64,000 nucleotides of DNA from contig CM064424.1 of the NCBI GenBank assembly GCA_032690845.1, positions 50,915,511-50,979,510 on the forward strand. The letters run 5' to 3'. The notes beneath the pieces were generated by a model that saw only the letters and a program-made list of their open reading frames with translations, ran no database searches and was not told where the DNA came from. Below, one piece after another: positions 11,057 to 22,753 of this stretch. The position numbers and the translations under genes are program-made. The DNA comes from Eleusine coracana subsp. coracana (taxonomy: Eukaryota > Streptophyta > Magnoliopsida > Poales > Poaceae). The stretch's first letter is position 1; each line of letters begins with the position of its first letter.

Positions 11057-12100
11057 ATGCTCACTCTTTTCCTCCAGGAAAATAGGGACATCTTTGCATG
11101 GAAACCATCTGACATGCCGGGAGTTCCTAGGGAAAAGATTGAGCATATGTTAAGGGTACCTCCAGGGGCTACCCCCGTTCTGCGGAGGCTTAGAAGAATC
11201 ACACAAGACCGCAAGGACGACATGAAGAAGGAGATAGTTAGACTATTAGATGCTAAGTTTATAAAGGAGGTGTATCATCCCGACTGGTTAGCGAATCCAG
11301 TCCTTGTACCCAAGAAGAATAAAGAGTGGAGGATGTGTGTTGATTATACCGATCTCAATAAGGTCTATCCTAAAGACCCCTTCGCTCTTCCTCGTATTGA
11401 TCGGATTGTAGACTCAACAGTCGGGTGTAAGCTTTTAAGCTTTCTGGATGCCTATTCAGGCTATCACCAGATCCCACTGAAGGTCAAAGATCAGATTAAA
11501 ACTTCCTTTATAACACCCTTCGACGCCTATTGCTATATCACAATGCCTTTCGATCAGAAGAACGCTGGCGCGACTTACCAACGGGGTATTCAACGTTGCC
11601 TTGCTACTCAGATCTGTCGGAACATAGAAGCGTATGTTGATGACATCATTGTCAAGACTCGGAACATAGAGGAACTTCTTTCTTACCTGGCAGAAACCTT
11701 CGACAATCTGAGGCATTATTCAATGAAGCTGAATCCTAAGAAGTGTGTTTTTTGGGTTCCTTCAGGAGAGTTACTTGGTTACATCATTCTGAAATGAGGT
11801 ATAGAGGCTAACCCGGATAAAATCAAGACAATCCTTGATATGGGGCCACCTAATTCTCAAAGGGACGTTCAGAAGCTGACTGGATGCATGGCGTCCCTGA
11901 GTTGTTTTATTTCCCGACTGGGGGTTAGAGGGTTACCACTCTTTCGATTGCTTAAAAAGCAGGAGGACTTCGTTTGGACTGAAGAGGTGTAGTCGGCATT
12001 GGACGAGTTGAAGGTTTACCTCAGCAGCCTTCAAGTATTTGTGCCTCCGTAGCCAGGAGAAAAACTTCAACTTTACATATCGGCCACAACTCAGGTTGTG
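11057..12100 (+). pseudogene. pol: Reverse transcriptase and first RNase H of element C
   Basis: RT core (11057-11797): LDAKFIKEVYHPDWLANPVLVPKK, RMCVDYTDLNKVYPKDPF, the SFLDAYSGYHQIPL block, and AYVDDIIVKT with the catalytic DD. The frame continues past TGA at 11795-11797 into GIEANPDKI and an RNase H connection with TAG stops at 11990-11992 and 12050-12052. At each of these the expected codon is CAG or CGA. The usual GAT of the palm motif block is present as QKNAGATYQR. Family role is copying the RNA template; this copy cannot make full Pol. Confidence 0.85.
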
Positions 12101-14225
12101 AGTACTGTTTTAACAGTCGACCGAGAAGAAGAGGGACATATACAAAAAGTTCAACACCCGGTCTATTTTGTGAGTGAGGTCCTTGGAGCCTCCAAGACCA
12201 GGTATCAACAGATCCTAAAGTTGTTGTATGCATTGTTGATCACCTCCAAGAAGTTGAAGCATTATTTTCAAGCTCATCCAATCGAAGTCCAGACTTCCTT
12301 CGCACTCGGCACAGTGCTGCACAATCGAGAAGCCAAAGGAAAAATTGCCAAGTGGGCAGTCAAACTTGGTCAATATACCATTACGTTCACGCCTCGGTCG
12401 GCTATAAAGGGACAAGCATTAGCAGATTTCGTTGCCGAGTGGACAGAGATTCAAAATCCACCTACTGCACAAGATATCGAGTATTGGAAAATGTACTTTG
12501 ATGGATCTCTTCAATTACAGGGAGCTGGTGCAAGTGTCGTGTTTGTCTCACCCACTGGAGAGAAGCTTCGATATGTCCTTCAGGTGATGTTTCGCGTGTC
12601 CAATAACGTTGTGGAGTATCAAGCCCTTCTACATGGTCTGCGCATTGCCGCGTCACTCGGCATCAAGTGCCTTGACGTCTTTGGTGACTCGGCTTTGGTC
12701 ATTAATCTGGTCACTAAGGATTGGAACTGTGTGGATGACAATATGAGTGCTTACTGTCAAGAAGTAAGGAAGCTCGAAGACAAATTCGATGGATTGAAGT
12801 TCACGCATGTTCTTCGAGACAATAACCAAGCAGCCGATGAATTGGCCAAGATGGGATCATCCCGGTTAGCGGTCCCACCAGGTGTTTTCTTACACACTCT
12901 GGATTCCCCCACGATTTCTCCTCGGTCGGATGTACTAATGAGTGTTGTCACTGATCTCATTGGTGATGACAACATGGAGACCGATTGGCTCGACCCGCTC
13001 ATCCAATATTTGGACAAGGGAATGCTTCCTTCGGATCCTAATAAGCAATGGAGGTTAGAGACCCGATGCCGAGGATGTCTTTTGGTGGGAGAACAACTCT
13101 ATAAAAGAGGAGGTTCAAACATCTTGATGAGATGCATCTCAATACCAGAAGGCCAAAAGTTGGTAGAAGAAATTCATTCCAGGATACGTGGCAATCATGC
13201 GGCTTCCAAGACTTTGGTCAGCAAAACGCTTTCCGACAAGGGTTTTATTGGCCCATGGTGGTTGAAGACGCACACCAGGTCGTTCGGAAGTGTGAAGGTT
13301 GTCAATTCTTCCCTCAACAAACGCATGTGCCTTCACAGCAACTTCAGATGATACCTTTGACTTGGCCCTTTGCTGTATAGGGGCTTGATATTGTCAGTCC
13401 TTTCAAAAAGGCGCTAGGTGGGTTCTCTTATTTGTTTGTTGCTATTGATAAATTCACCAAGTGGATCGAAGAAAAGCCAGTTGGCAAGATAACATCAAAG
13501 AAGGTAATCGATTTTGTCAAGGATATCTTCACTTGGTTTGGGGTTCCTTATGATATCATCACCGATAATGGCACTCAATTCACGTCAGTGGAGTTCCGTG
13601 ACTTTGCCGATGAGATGGGAATAAAAATCCACTTTGCATCAGTGGCTCATCCTCAAAGCAATGGGCAGGTCGAATGGGCCAATGGTATGATTCTTCAAGG
13701 ATTGAAACCGCGGATATTCCACAACCTTAAGCCTTATGCCGGTCGGTGGGTCAAAAAGAGTTGCCTTCAGTTCTTTGGGGGATTTGCACAAACACCAATC
13801 GGGCAACTGGTCAGTCACCTTTCTCATTGGTCTATGGCTCAGAGGCTATGTTGCCGACCGAGGTCAGCCTTGTTTCGGCATGGGTTCAGGCGTATGATGA
13901 ACAACTTTTTGAGGAGAACTGAGAGATCGATTTGTTTGCAGCAGAGGAGTTGCGTGATCGCGCTCTATTTTGGTTGGCACTTTACCAGCATGGCTTGCAT
14001 TGATATTATGATAAAAACGTATGTAATCTCCACTTCCAAGTTGGAGATTTAGCGCTTCACCGAGTGCAGTCAACGAAGAACCAGCATAAGCTTTCTCCAA
14101 AGTGGGAAGGACCATATGTGGTGAAGGAAGTCACTCGCCCAGGGGCTTACCGACTGATGTATGAAGACGGCGATGATATACCAAATTCCTGGAACATAAA
14201 TCATCTACATCATTTCTATACTTAG
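12101..14225 (+). pseudogene. pol: RNase H2 and integrase of element C
   Basis: 12098-13351 is open and carries the second, plant-type RNase H (WKMYFDGSLQLQGAGASVVF with the first catalytic Asp, VVEYQALLHGLRIA, FGDSALVINLV, DNNQAADELAKMGS). A frameshift near 13130-13200 precedes the integrase zinc-binding region (CEGCQFF). The core follows, with GLDIVSPFKK (13382), ITDNGTQF and a glutamate in NGQVEWAN, so D, D and E are all visible. A second frameshift lies near 13755. The reading ends with HHFYT and TAG at 14223-14225, matching Tat elements. There is no chromodomain. Confidence 0.83.
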
Positions 14226-14755
14226 TTATTCTTTTGTATACTTATACATTATTTCTGAATGAAACTTCAGTCTTTTTGATGAAAGATTTTTTGATGATTT
14301 TCATTCTATATTGTATCAATTCCTTAATTTATTTTATTAAACAATCGAGCCAGGGGGCTAGTCATAATGTCCCACTTCAGTCTAACCTCATTTTGGTTTT
14401 GGACTATTTTCCGACCGATTTCTTCTCTTTGAATACGGTCTTCATTTTCTTGGTCTAATGTCTATACATTATGGTTATACACTTTATATTGCACATCAGA
14501 CTAACACTACACTAAACCCAGAGCCAAAGTGCGAGAGGTCATGTGTCGATTGGTCGACTCTGCTTGTTACGCGGTTACGAGTGACAACCTACTATGTTTA
14601 AGGCAAACCGATACAATTTGAGTTTCTCAATGATAGAAACATACTTATGATATTTTTATCAATCTTTTAAAGATATTAAGCATGAAACTAATTTACATAC
14701 AAGTAACATTGTTTCATTACATAGATACTATTAATGTTCTCTAACATTGCAGGAT
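14226..14755. other. Spacer between pol and antisense gene of element C
   Basis: AT-rich, no ORF with recognisable similarity and no repeat structure that I could see. It would be the 3' region shared by the convergent pol and antisense gene. Confidence 0.4.
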
Positions 14756-17225
14756 TTACAACTCCTTTGAAGGAGTGGAAGAATCAACTTGTAGTTCAAC
14801 TTCTGGAGTTGCTGGAGGAGTAGGCACGGTCGGATTAATCTCTATGTTGTCGACCAAGGCTCGGGAAGTCTCCAGCATGCAATCCAAGAGCAGGTGGCAT
14901 TGGTCGTCGGTCAAGTTTGGGCTTAAGCTCTCCTTGATCTTGTCCAATGGCAGAGCAGGAGACTAAGATTGACAAATCACCAGAACCTTACTCTCGGGCT
15001 CGGTCGCCACTCGTTGAGTGTTACAAGCAATATCTTCTGATGCATGTTCCAGCAGGTACTCCAAGGAGTGGCCAGACTGCTCCACTCGGTCGGCATGAAC
15101 ATAATTCATTGCCTTTCGAGCAGTGTAAGATAGAGCTGCGAGTGATGATTTTTGGTCAGTATGATCAAAAGAGAGGATTCAAGCGAATGTGAGAAATAAT
15201 GAAGGGCTTACTGGCAAGTTTACATTTGAAGGATTTAGAGGTGCTCTTAGCTTCTTCTATCTTGACGTCAGCCTCCTTCCGCTCCTTCTACAGCTGAGTG
15301 ATCTCGGCCTTCTGGTCCTTGACCGACTTGGAGAGGCTTTCCTTCTCAGCATTCAAGGCGTTAACAAACCTTTGCTGATTGGAAGTCAACTTCTCCAGGT
15401 TGGTCATCTTCTGATCACGAGCTAAAGATAAATATTTGAACTTTTAGCGCTAGAGTGATTAGTTGATAATTTAAATACAGATGGTGAGTGATCTTACCAG
15501 CTATATCTGTACGGCCTTGGTCTAAGGCCTTGGTCATCTCTCTTTGATTGGTCTACAACTTTTCAATCTCCTTTTGTGCTTTGGCGAGCTGCTGACCGGT
15601 GACTAGCATAACACCAGCAATGTGTCAGTCTTAAACTTAAATACATGAAGACTGAAGAGTTTAGGACATACTAGAAGTTTCGGCTTCAAGGTATTCCACC
15701 CTAGCCTGTTTCCTCTCTACAAGAGCATAATTTTCTGTATACAAAAAGGGGTTAAGCTTAAGGATGAGATTGAGACAAAGCTAAAGCAGAGTATTGAAGT
15801 ACCTTGCTGGCTTCTCAATGCTGGTACATAATGTCCACATCCTCCACTTCAGGCCGATCGAGTATATCTGTAGACAATGTCGCCTTACCTTTGTCAAGAG
15901 GTGAAGGGATGATGGTTGGAGCAGGTTGGGGTGCAGGCACCGGAGTGGAGGTAGGAATTGCCTTATCAAAGGGTTTATCCACCTCGGTCAGCGTGTTTGA
16001 TGACTTGCCGACCGATTTGGGCAGATCAGTTGAACGAGGAGGGGGTCCTGACCGAGTGGCTTCGGACCCTTGAGCGCTCTGAGAATCACTCGTCCGACTA
16101 CTATCAAAACAAAGATGGAAGAGATTAAAATGTGCTATGGATGGAAATAAGAGACAAGGAGTATAAGGTTAAAGGATTAACCTGGGAGCCATCTTGAGCT
16201 TGATTCGACACATCCTTTTCTTCGAAGAAGTCGACTGAGAATCAGTCTCCTTCCTCTTCAGGGTAGATTGGCCTGCCTTCTCGGTTTGTTCCACCACCCC
16301 AGCGTCACTCTGAGTTTGGCTTGGGGGCTCCGACTGGCTTGAAGGTTGGTCGGGGGGAGTAGGGGTGGGTTGACTGGCATTAGCAGACAGCTTTTCTTCA
16401 TCATCACCCTGATCCCCAATGTATTGTCGTCGGCACTCAACAGTCTGCATCACTAGTCGACTGGGGGGAGGCAGGGCGACAGCTGGATTAGCACATTCAA
16501 GTTGAGCGCCTGTAGAAGAGCTCGAGCCTCCAGTGCCGGTCTGCTGCGGTTTCTCAACGTAATCCGGTCCCTCGGTATCGGTCGGAGGGAGTGGAGGATG
16601 AGATATGTAAGTATCCAGAACCTATACAAGAATCAAGATATTAAGCAGGACATCAAGACAAGAAAATAAGGGATTGCTCAAAGCAGACTGGGGCTTACTC
16701 GGGCTCGCATAGTGCCCTTGTTATACGCCTTTCTAATCAACGAGTCATCCGGAAGGATATCCCCTTCGAACATTTTTGATAGGTGTTTCTTACAAAGTTC
16801 ACCATTTGGTGGGTCGGGAACCTCCCTGGTTTCATCATTATTAACATAATTCCACGCTGAATGACTTTAAAGCTTCAGCGGCTGCACTCTGCGTACTATG
16901 AAGCTTTCAGCAACGGTGATTCCGTCAATGCCTTCAGCCTTCAAGTCAGCTATCTTTTTCAGCAGAGCGACCACCTGAGGGTCAGTCAGATCCGGCTTCT
17001 CCGTCCATTGCGCCAGGGGAATTGCCTTGGCACCAGTAAAATCGGCAAGAACCGGAGGAGGGTTATCACAGTAGAACCACTCATCCTTCCAGTTCTTGTT
17101 TCTGGTCTTCAACGGCACATTGATGTAGGCCTCCTTCTTGCGAACTGGAAGCCAACACCGCCTATGGCTACTTGATTGTCCTTGGTCGGCAGCGGTCGGA
17201 GGATGAACAAATGGTGAAATAAATT
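14756..17225 (-). pseudogene. Antisense intron-containing gene of element C (Transposase_28-like)
   Basis: Minus-strand coding blocks are separated by six short introns with GT...AG ends: 16622-16698, 16101-16181, 15735-15802, 15603-15671, 15422-15497 and 15136-15211 (68-81 bp each, donors such as GTAAGC and GTAAGA). Across the first of these the frame runs on as NKGTMRAR into VLDTYISHPP. The two exons of 440 and 298 bp sum to a multiple of three, and the next three exons (63, 105, 210) are each multiples of three. The upstream exon (KNWKDEWFYCDN...) resembles the 'putative gypsy-type transposon' domain found in antisense ORFs of Tat elements. One TAA at 16867-16869 breaks it, and element D cuts off its 5' end. 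Stop of the last exon is at 14756. Function unknown. Confidence 0.72.
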
Positions 17226-17844
17226 GTCACACCCCAAAAATTTCAAATTTTGGGTTGTGACCCTATTCCACTAAACTTCAACATTTTTTTATAATAGATT
17301 AAAATTTTATTTTATATTAATTAGATAATTAGAGAATTATAATTTATTTTAGGTAAAAGTGCTATTTTCTAAATTAAACAAATTAATTTAGGTTATTAAT
17401 ATTTTGTATGTTGACTCCAAAACTTGTTTCGGTTTGATCAAATCACCACCACGAAGGTCATCATCATGACAACAAGAGCAATAAGACAAGGCGCTAAGGA
17501 CTTTCAATAAGAGAAGTGAAGTACTTCAGCCACAACAAGACACGAAGCAATGGATGTCAGCGTAGACTATTGTTTGAACAGTAATGAGTGATTGTGTGTT
17601 ATGATTGCTTTAGGTTGTTTGAGCCTATCTTTCCTTAGCCAAAATTTTATCCTTGAACCCTATCTATAATCCTTGATGCATACACTACAGTCTTATTTCC
17701 ATGTTCATAATTGTTCAGTTCATCATTTATTGCCTCTTCCATCATTTCCATTTGATCTTCCAAAATTATTTCCTTCTATGTTCAAACTCCTGAGCCCTAC
17801 TATCTCTGAATCTCGGGACGAGATTCCTTTTAAAGGGGGTAGTT
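17226..17844 (+). mobile_element. LTR-start fragment plus 3' UTR and PPT next to element D
   Basis: Starts TGTCACACCCC like an LTR and resembles the LTR of D for only about 60 bp. After an AT-rich part it ends in a conserved Tekay 3' UTR signature (CTCGGGACGAGATTC) and a polypurine tract AAAGGGGGTAG, just before the full LTR at 17845. It looks like the collapsed remains of an element lying in tandem with D, or of a related family. No coding sequence seen. Confidence 0.55.
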
Positions 17845-20800
17845 TGTCACACCCCATATTTTCTGAATTTGGGTTGTGAGTCTTTTTGACACTCTAAAGG
17901 CATAACCCTCATAATATTCTCAACCAAACCCTTCCACACGTCACTTTTTCCCATAACCTTATGATTATCTAAACACCGAGTGGCATTTTTTCCCCACACC
18001 ATGATTTTCCTAGCTTTGCTTAATATCTCTTCCCATCAAGCATAAACTAACCTAACGATCAATAGCCAGCTCAAAACCTTGTCCGACATGTTGTCCCAAT
18101 CGAACCCGCACACTACAAAAACTTGTTCGTGAATACATCCATCCTTGTGAGTCTATGAGTCTTCTCTTCTTCTTAGTCTTGCTCATACCAGGTCCAATAA
18201 AATCTAGACTATGCTAGTATTCCAACTACACCCAATGTCCAACTTGACAACATCATGTTCATTCACTTCCTCTTGACGCTTTCATTTGTTCCCATGGGTC
18301 ATGCACCAAACTAGGCTCAAGCTAATGGTCAAATAAACATCACTCACATACCATTTAATGAGGAATTTTTGTTGTTCACTAGCTCATCTATCAATCCTCA
18401 CCAAAAGGGAGATGAAACAATCAACATGATGGCCACCATTCATGGCTTGCAGTTTTGTGTGCCTCTTGGCCCCTCCCCTCCCTTCCCTACCCTTTCCACT
18501 CCCCATCCTAGGCCTCTAAAGTTACCCCTGGACGCCCCTTGGCCTAGCTCATGAGCTCCCTTGCCCCCTCACCTTCATTCCCATCCATAAGCATCAAGTT
18601 CAACTCTTGCCATCGGTCTGTCCAACCACAACGCCCCAAATTCCAATCCATGTTCCCGTTGATCCAGCCAACAAAACATCACGAAATTTTACCAGGAGAT
18701 GCACCTTGATGCAGCCAATAACATATCCAAAATTCATGGCCATAGGAGCAGTGATGTGAGCAGGATCATGTTTTGAATGACGACTGTTCTCTGTTCTGGG
18801 CGCATCCAGCACGTGCATCGGTAATTCCTCTAATATTTCTCCCAATCTTAATGTGTCATTGATACATAATCATATCCACAATGTGTTCCAGGAAGTCATG
18901 ATCATCTTGACCAAAGCATATGCTAAGATCTGTCCTGATGCCTCCAGGCATGCCTTTGGCACTTGACCTGCCGCTGCACGACCTCATCACAATCTAGCCA
19001 CTCGATCTCTCATTCAGGTAAATTCCTCATGCAATAACCTTGTCCCAGCCATGTTCCCGACACCTACAAATGTTTATGTTCAATTATTTTCTTTAGACCA
19101 GTAACCTATAGTTTGGAACGCGCATGTGTTTGTCATGATGTCTGTACAAGGACGCTGATTTGTGTTCTGGTCGTGTTCAGGCGCACGACTGGAATTCCCC
19201 CAATGTTCTAAGCCACCTTTTGATCTTCTAGAAGAAGGCATCATACTAGAGCGTGTTCCCACAATTCCTTTCCATGTCCACCAGAGGATTATTCGAGATT
19301 ATCTCATATTCTCCCAGGAACATATTTGGTGTGTCAACTGCTGCTGCAAAGGTTCATCACGATTCAGCCCCTTGACCTGTTTTCCAGTTTGCGTCCTGTC
19401 CAATTCAGCATGTCTAGATCATGTTCCTGATGTATTTTGATATGATTGTTAAACTAGTTCCTTTATTCTTGCAGCCAATCTCCAGGAACGCGCTTGTCTT
19501 TGCATGAATGTCTGTTCAGCCACGCCTAAAATCACAGTAGCAACTGTAATCGGTTTGCCATTACTTCTTTTGACTCCGTCTATGACAAATCACTCCACCA
19601 AAGTTCACCATTATGTGTTCTACTCGATGCCATGTATCATTAAGACACCATCGATGCCGACATCTCCACTCGATGCCATGTTGTTATCCACCTTGCACCA
19701 TCACCCGTGCCAACCAGGTTTTTCGCCATTGTTTAAACCTTGGTGAGCTCCTTGTGCCCCATTTCATATCTCATGATTAGTCCATATTGTCGCATATTAT
19801 CCTTAGCATGTATGTTTATTATTGATGTGTGTGAATAGGTGTGCACTTGAAAATGGGAGAAGGAATCATGAAGATAAAGTCGGACAATCGGTAGTCATAG
19901 AGCAGCAACATCTTTTATGGCAAGTGTCCTTGATGCATATTTTACCTATTATAACATTTATTGTAGAAATGCATGCTTGTGTCAATTGAATGGGTACCTA
20001 TTGTTAGGGTTTCCCTAGTATTGCTTTATCCGTTTCCTTGTCGCCTTGAACTAGTTGGTTGGTTGTGGGTAGATATTATCCTTGTCGCTTAGGTTGCTTG
20101 TGGGATGTTGGGTTAATATTAACCTTGATTAATGAATTGTGTCACTTCATGGATGGAATGATAATTTCTGTTAGCAACATGGACTTAGGGATCTAGGCAA
20201 GCCGGATGGAATGGATGTGGTGTCGTGGGCACATGGTTGGTGGTGGTAGGCTTGTTGTAGATCCTAGGAATCAGTTCTTGGAGTGATAACCCAGGACAAC
20301 AGTGCCATCACAAGGCTGCTATGGAACAGCTTGGCTGATTAATTAGGAGTTCTCCTAGTGTCGGTGCAGCATTTTGGTGGAGCGGGGAATGGAAGTCAAG
20401 AGGACTGTCCTTGTATCTGAATTGCTCAAGAGGGGGCTCCTGGGGTGATGAGCTGCTTATTGATAGGCTATCACTTATGGACGGGAGTTGAACCTTAGTG
20501 GCTAGCATGTACTGGGAGACCCTTTGGAAAAGCCTCGTAGTGATCTCCTGGCCGCACACCTAAGGAAGTGTGTAAAGTGGAGACTCTAGTCCACCTGGCA
20601 ATAGGGGATGAAATCATGACTTGTGGGTAAAGTGGTACAAACTCTGCAGAGTATCAAACTATCATGATAGCCGTGCTCATGGTCAAGAACGACCTGGAAT
20701 TCTCACAAGATTAGTTGGTTATGGGTTGGAATGGTTGGGAATGGTTGGATGGTTCAGACTTGGTTTGAATAGTACCCTATGGATTAATGGTTAGGATGAC

Positions 20801-21232
20801 CCCACCTAGTAATTAGGATGCTTAAGAAATTAAAAGCTCATGCAATAATCCTTATTAAGCCTTCCTTATCTATAGCCCCATGTCATCTTTCCCCCACTTG
20901 CTGAGTACGACATGTACTCACCCTTGCTATATACCACATTGCTGCTCAACTATAGGAGAAGGATGGTACAATGATGAAGACAATGGAGAAGAGATCTAGG
21001 CATGCGGTTTTCCGGTCGACTTCCTGTGGGAGATGAAGGACACCAACACTTAGTTTATTCCGCTGCAATGTAATATTTTATTTTTGACCTACGGGTCACT
21101 ATTGTAATAATATTATCATTTTAATAAAGATATTGTTCTCTTATCACAATAATTGTCATGTGTGCGTGAAAACTTGATCCTGGGCACGCATACAGATGCA
21201 TTCAGTTTCGGTCATTGAAACCGGGTGTGACA
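17845..21232 (+). repeat. 5' LTR of element D (3388 bp)
   Basis: Perfect 10-bp terminal inverted repeat TGTCACACCC...GGGTGTGACA, preceded by a polypurine tract and followed by a primer site. It contains a degenerate repeat of about 375 bp (compare 19116-19157 with 19491-19530). Short ORFs inside have no recognisable domain. Confidence 0.88.
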
Positions 21233-21234
21233 AG

Positions 21235-21246
21235 TGGTATCATAGC
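21235..21246 (+). other. Primer binding site of element D
   Basis: TGGTATCATAGC, one mismatch from the tRNA-iMet complement, two bases after the LTR end. The downstream sequence (TTGACCGCCGGACGCAAGCC) is typical for the leader of this group. Confidence 0.85.
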
Positions 21247-22089
21247 TATATTGACCGCCGGACGCAAGCCTAGATAGAATGACCTTGTCATAGGTTCTAT
21301 TTTCAAAACTAATATTTGAAAAAAATCTTTTATCTCTACAAAACTCTTCTATCTTCTATCCTTTGTTATTATATTCTCTTTACTTGTCTATTCTCAAATG
21401 TTTGACAAAATACTATTCTACTATTCCTTTTCCCTTTCAAATTATTAGTTTGGTTGACTTAAACTATCACGAACAAAGATGGACGACATTGAAGATTTTA
21501 CAAATTGGTTCCACTCAATATGAAGATGAAGATTGGATAGTCAAACTTGAAGACTCTTCACAACACCAAGGATATTGGCTAGCACTCCGCATGAAGCCTG
21601 AAGAATGGACCTTACGCATAATCGTGATTTAGGACCCTTCCCACCTTAGGATAATAATCGCTTGATAGAACGACATTGCTGTATGTTTGTGTTGCTTGTG
21701 GTGTGCTATGTTTGAATTGGATCTTTGATTGAGTGTTGGTGTGCTTGCATAGCGTTTATCTTTGTTATCACATCTTTAATTAGTTATACCTTGGATAGTT
21801 TAGTTGGGGTAACATGCCCTCTATTCTTTGCTATCTTATCTTCAATCTATTCTATTCTAGTCAATTATAACCCAACCTGTTTGAGGAGATCTTGAACTCA
21901 ACCACTGGTCTATGGAGGTAGCCCTAACAAGATAATGTCAGTACCCAGAATAGTTCATCCTTATCTCCGCCATCTCCAATTAGAAATCCCAAGATTTGGA
22001 TCTTCCAACAGGAAGAGGCGACACACGACTACTAGCTTCAAGCAAACGACTTCCCTCGTGACAACAATGGAAGAGTAAGATCAAGAGAC
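21247..22089 (+). other. Leader of element D
   Basis: A small ORF (21363-21632, 89 codons) shows no domain. I see no gag or orf0 start before element E interrupts. Confidence 0.45.
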
Positions 22090-22421
22090 TGAAGGTGCAT
22101 CTAGGCCCCTAATTTGATTTTGGTGATTGGCGCCAATAAAATTAAGAATGGACTAACCTTTTGATGAGCATGTGTGTAGAAAATAGTTCCAATATCAATG
22201 ACAATGTACATTGAAACAAAAAGGGGAGAAAAGAAGATTGAAAAAGTGCTTCAACGATGAAATCCAAAAATATGCTCAAAAATGAAGTTCATGGAGTTTT
22301 TCTTTAATTTTTGAGTATAGGAAAAGCCATACTATCAAGAGGGACACAAAAGTGTGAAATGATGATGACCTAAGTGCAAAACCTAAATTTCATAGCCAAA
22401 TAAACTTTTCCAGGGCAAATT

Positions 22422-22702
22422 CATCGAACTTGTCCGACCCATCGGACAAGTCCATCGGACTCCAGAACCTTTGCCACCCTGGGTCGTTGGACATGTCCGA
22501 CAGTCATCGGACTTGTCTGATAACCCAAGGTCCATCCCATCGGATATCTTCGTCGGACTCTAGTAACTGCGCCAAAACCCTAGCCATCGGACTTGTCCGA
22601 TGGTCGACTTGTCTGAGGCATCGGGCAAGTCCATCGGACTCCAGTAGCTTCGCCACCTTGTTTCATCAGACATGTCCGATGACTATCGGACAAGTCCGAT
22701 GG
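22422..22702. repeat. Array of CATCGGACAAGTCCGATG-type near-palindromes in U3
   Basis: About eight full or partial copies of an 18-bp near-palindrome (8-bp arms, central AA or TT), for example 22584-22602, 22663-22680 and 22684-22702. They sit about 45-325 bp upstream of the TATA box. Two more lie at 23421-23472, and the array is repeated in the 3' LTR at about 35029-35330. Confidence 0.85.
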
Positions 22703-22747
22703 AGATCTGAGAAATGCACATCCAAACAACTCTTTTTCTCCTTGGGC

Positions 22748-22753
22748 TATAAA
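22748..22753 (+). promoter_or_regulatory. TATA box of the element E LTR
   Basis: GGGCTATAAACAG, with the same position and context in the 3' LTR (35376-35383). Transcription would start about 30 bp downstream. Confidence 0.65.

Larger units (their letters stand above)
10386..17225 (+). mobile_element. Element C: Tat-type Ty3-gypsy retrotransposon, internal part
   Basis: Plus-strand protease, RT, RNase H, second RNase H and integrase (10386-14225), then an antisense intron-containing gene (14756-17225). A dual RNase H and extra ORFs after pol fit the Tat lineage of grasses. Gag and the 5' LTR must lie left of element A, outside the window. The right part is cut by element D at 17226. Pol has several in-frame stops, so it is an old copy. 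Confidence 0.82.
17845..22089 (+). mobile_element. Element D: Tekay-type Ty3-gypsy retrotransposon, 5' part
   Basis: LTR 17845-21232, primer site 21235-21246, then 0.84 kb of leader, cut by copia element E at 22090. Ordering shows D was inserted in C before E entered D. gag and pol of D are not in this window. The base run just before E (GAGAC, 22085-22089) would be the E target-site copy. Confidence 0.75.

Noticed and set aside
16169..16453. Independent small minus-strand gene
   Set aside because: Its frame extends upstream to a splice-acceptor site and joins other exons of the antisense gene of element C; it is one exon, not a separate gene.
22422..22702. CRISPR-like array (short repeated palindromes)
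   Set aside because: Spacing is irregular, units are degenerate, and it lies in the LTR of a plant retrotransposon; no cas genes.
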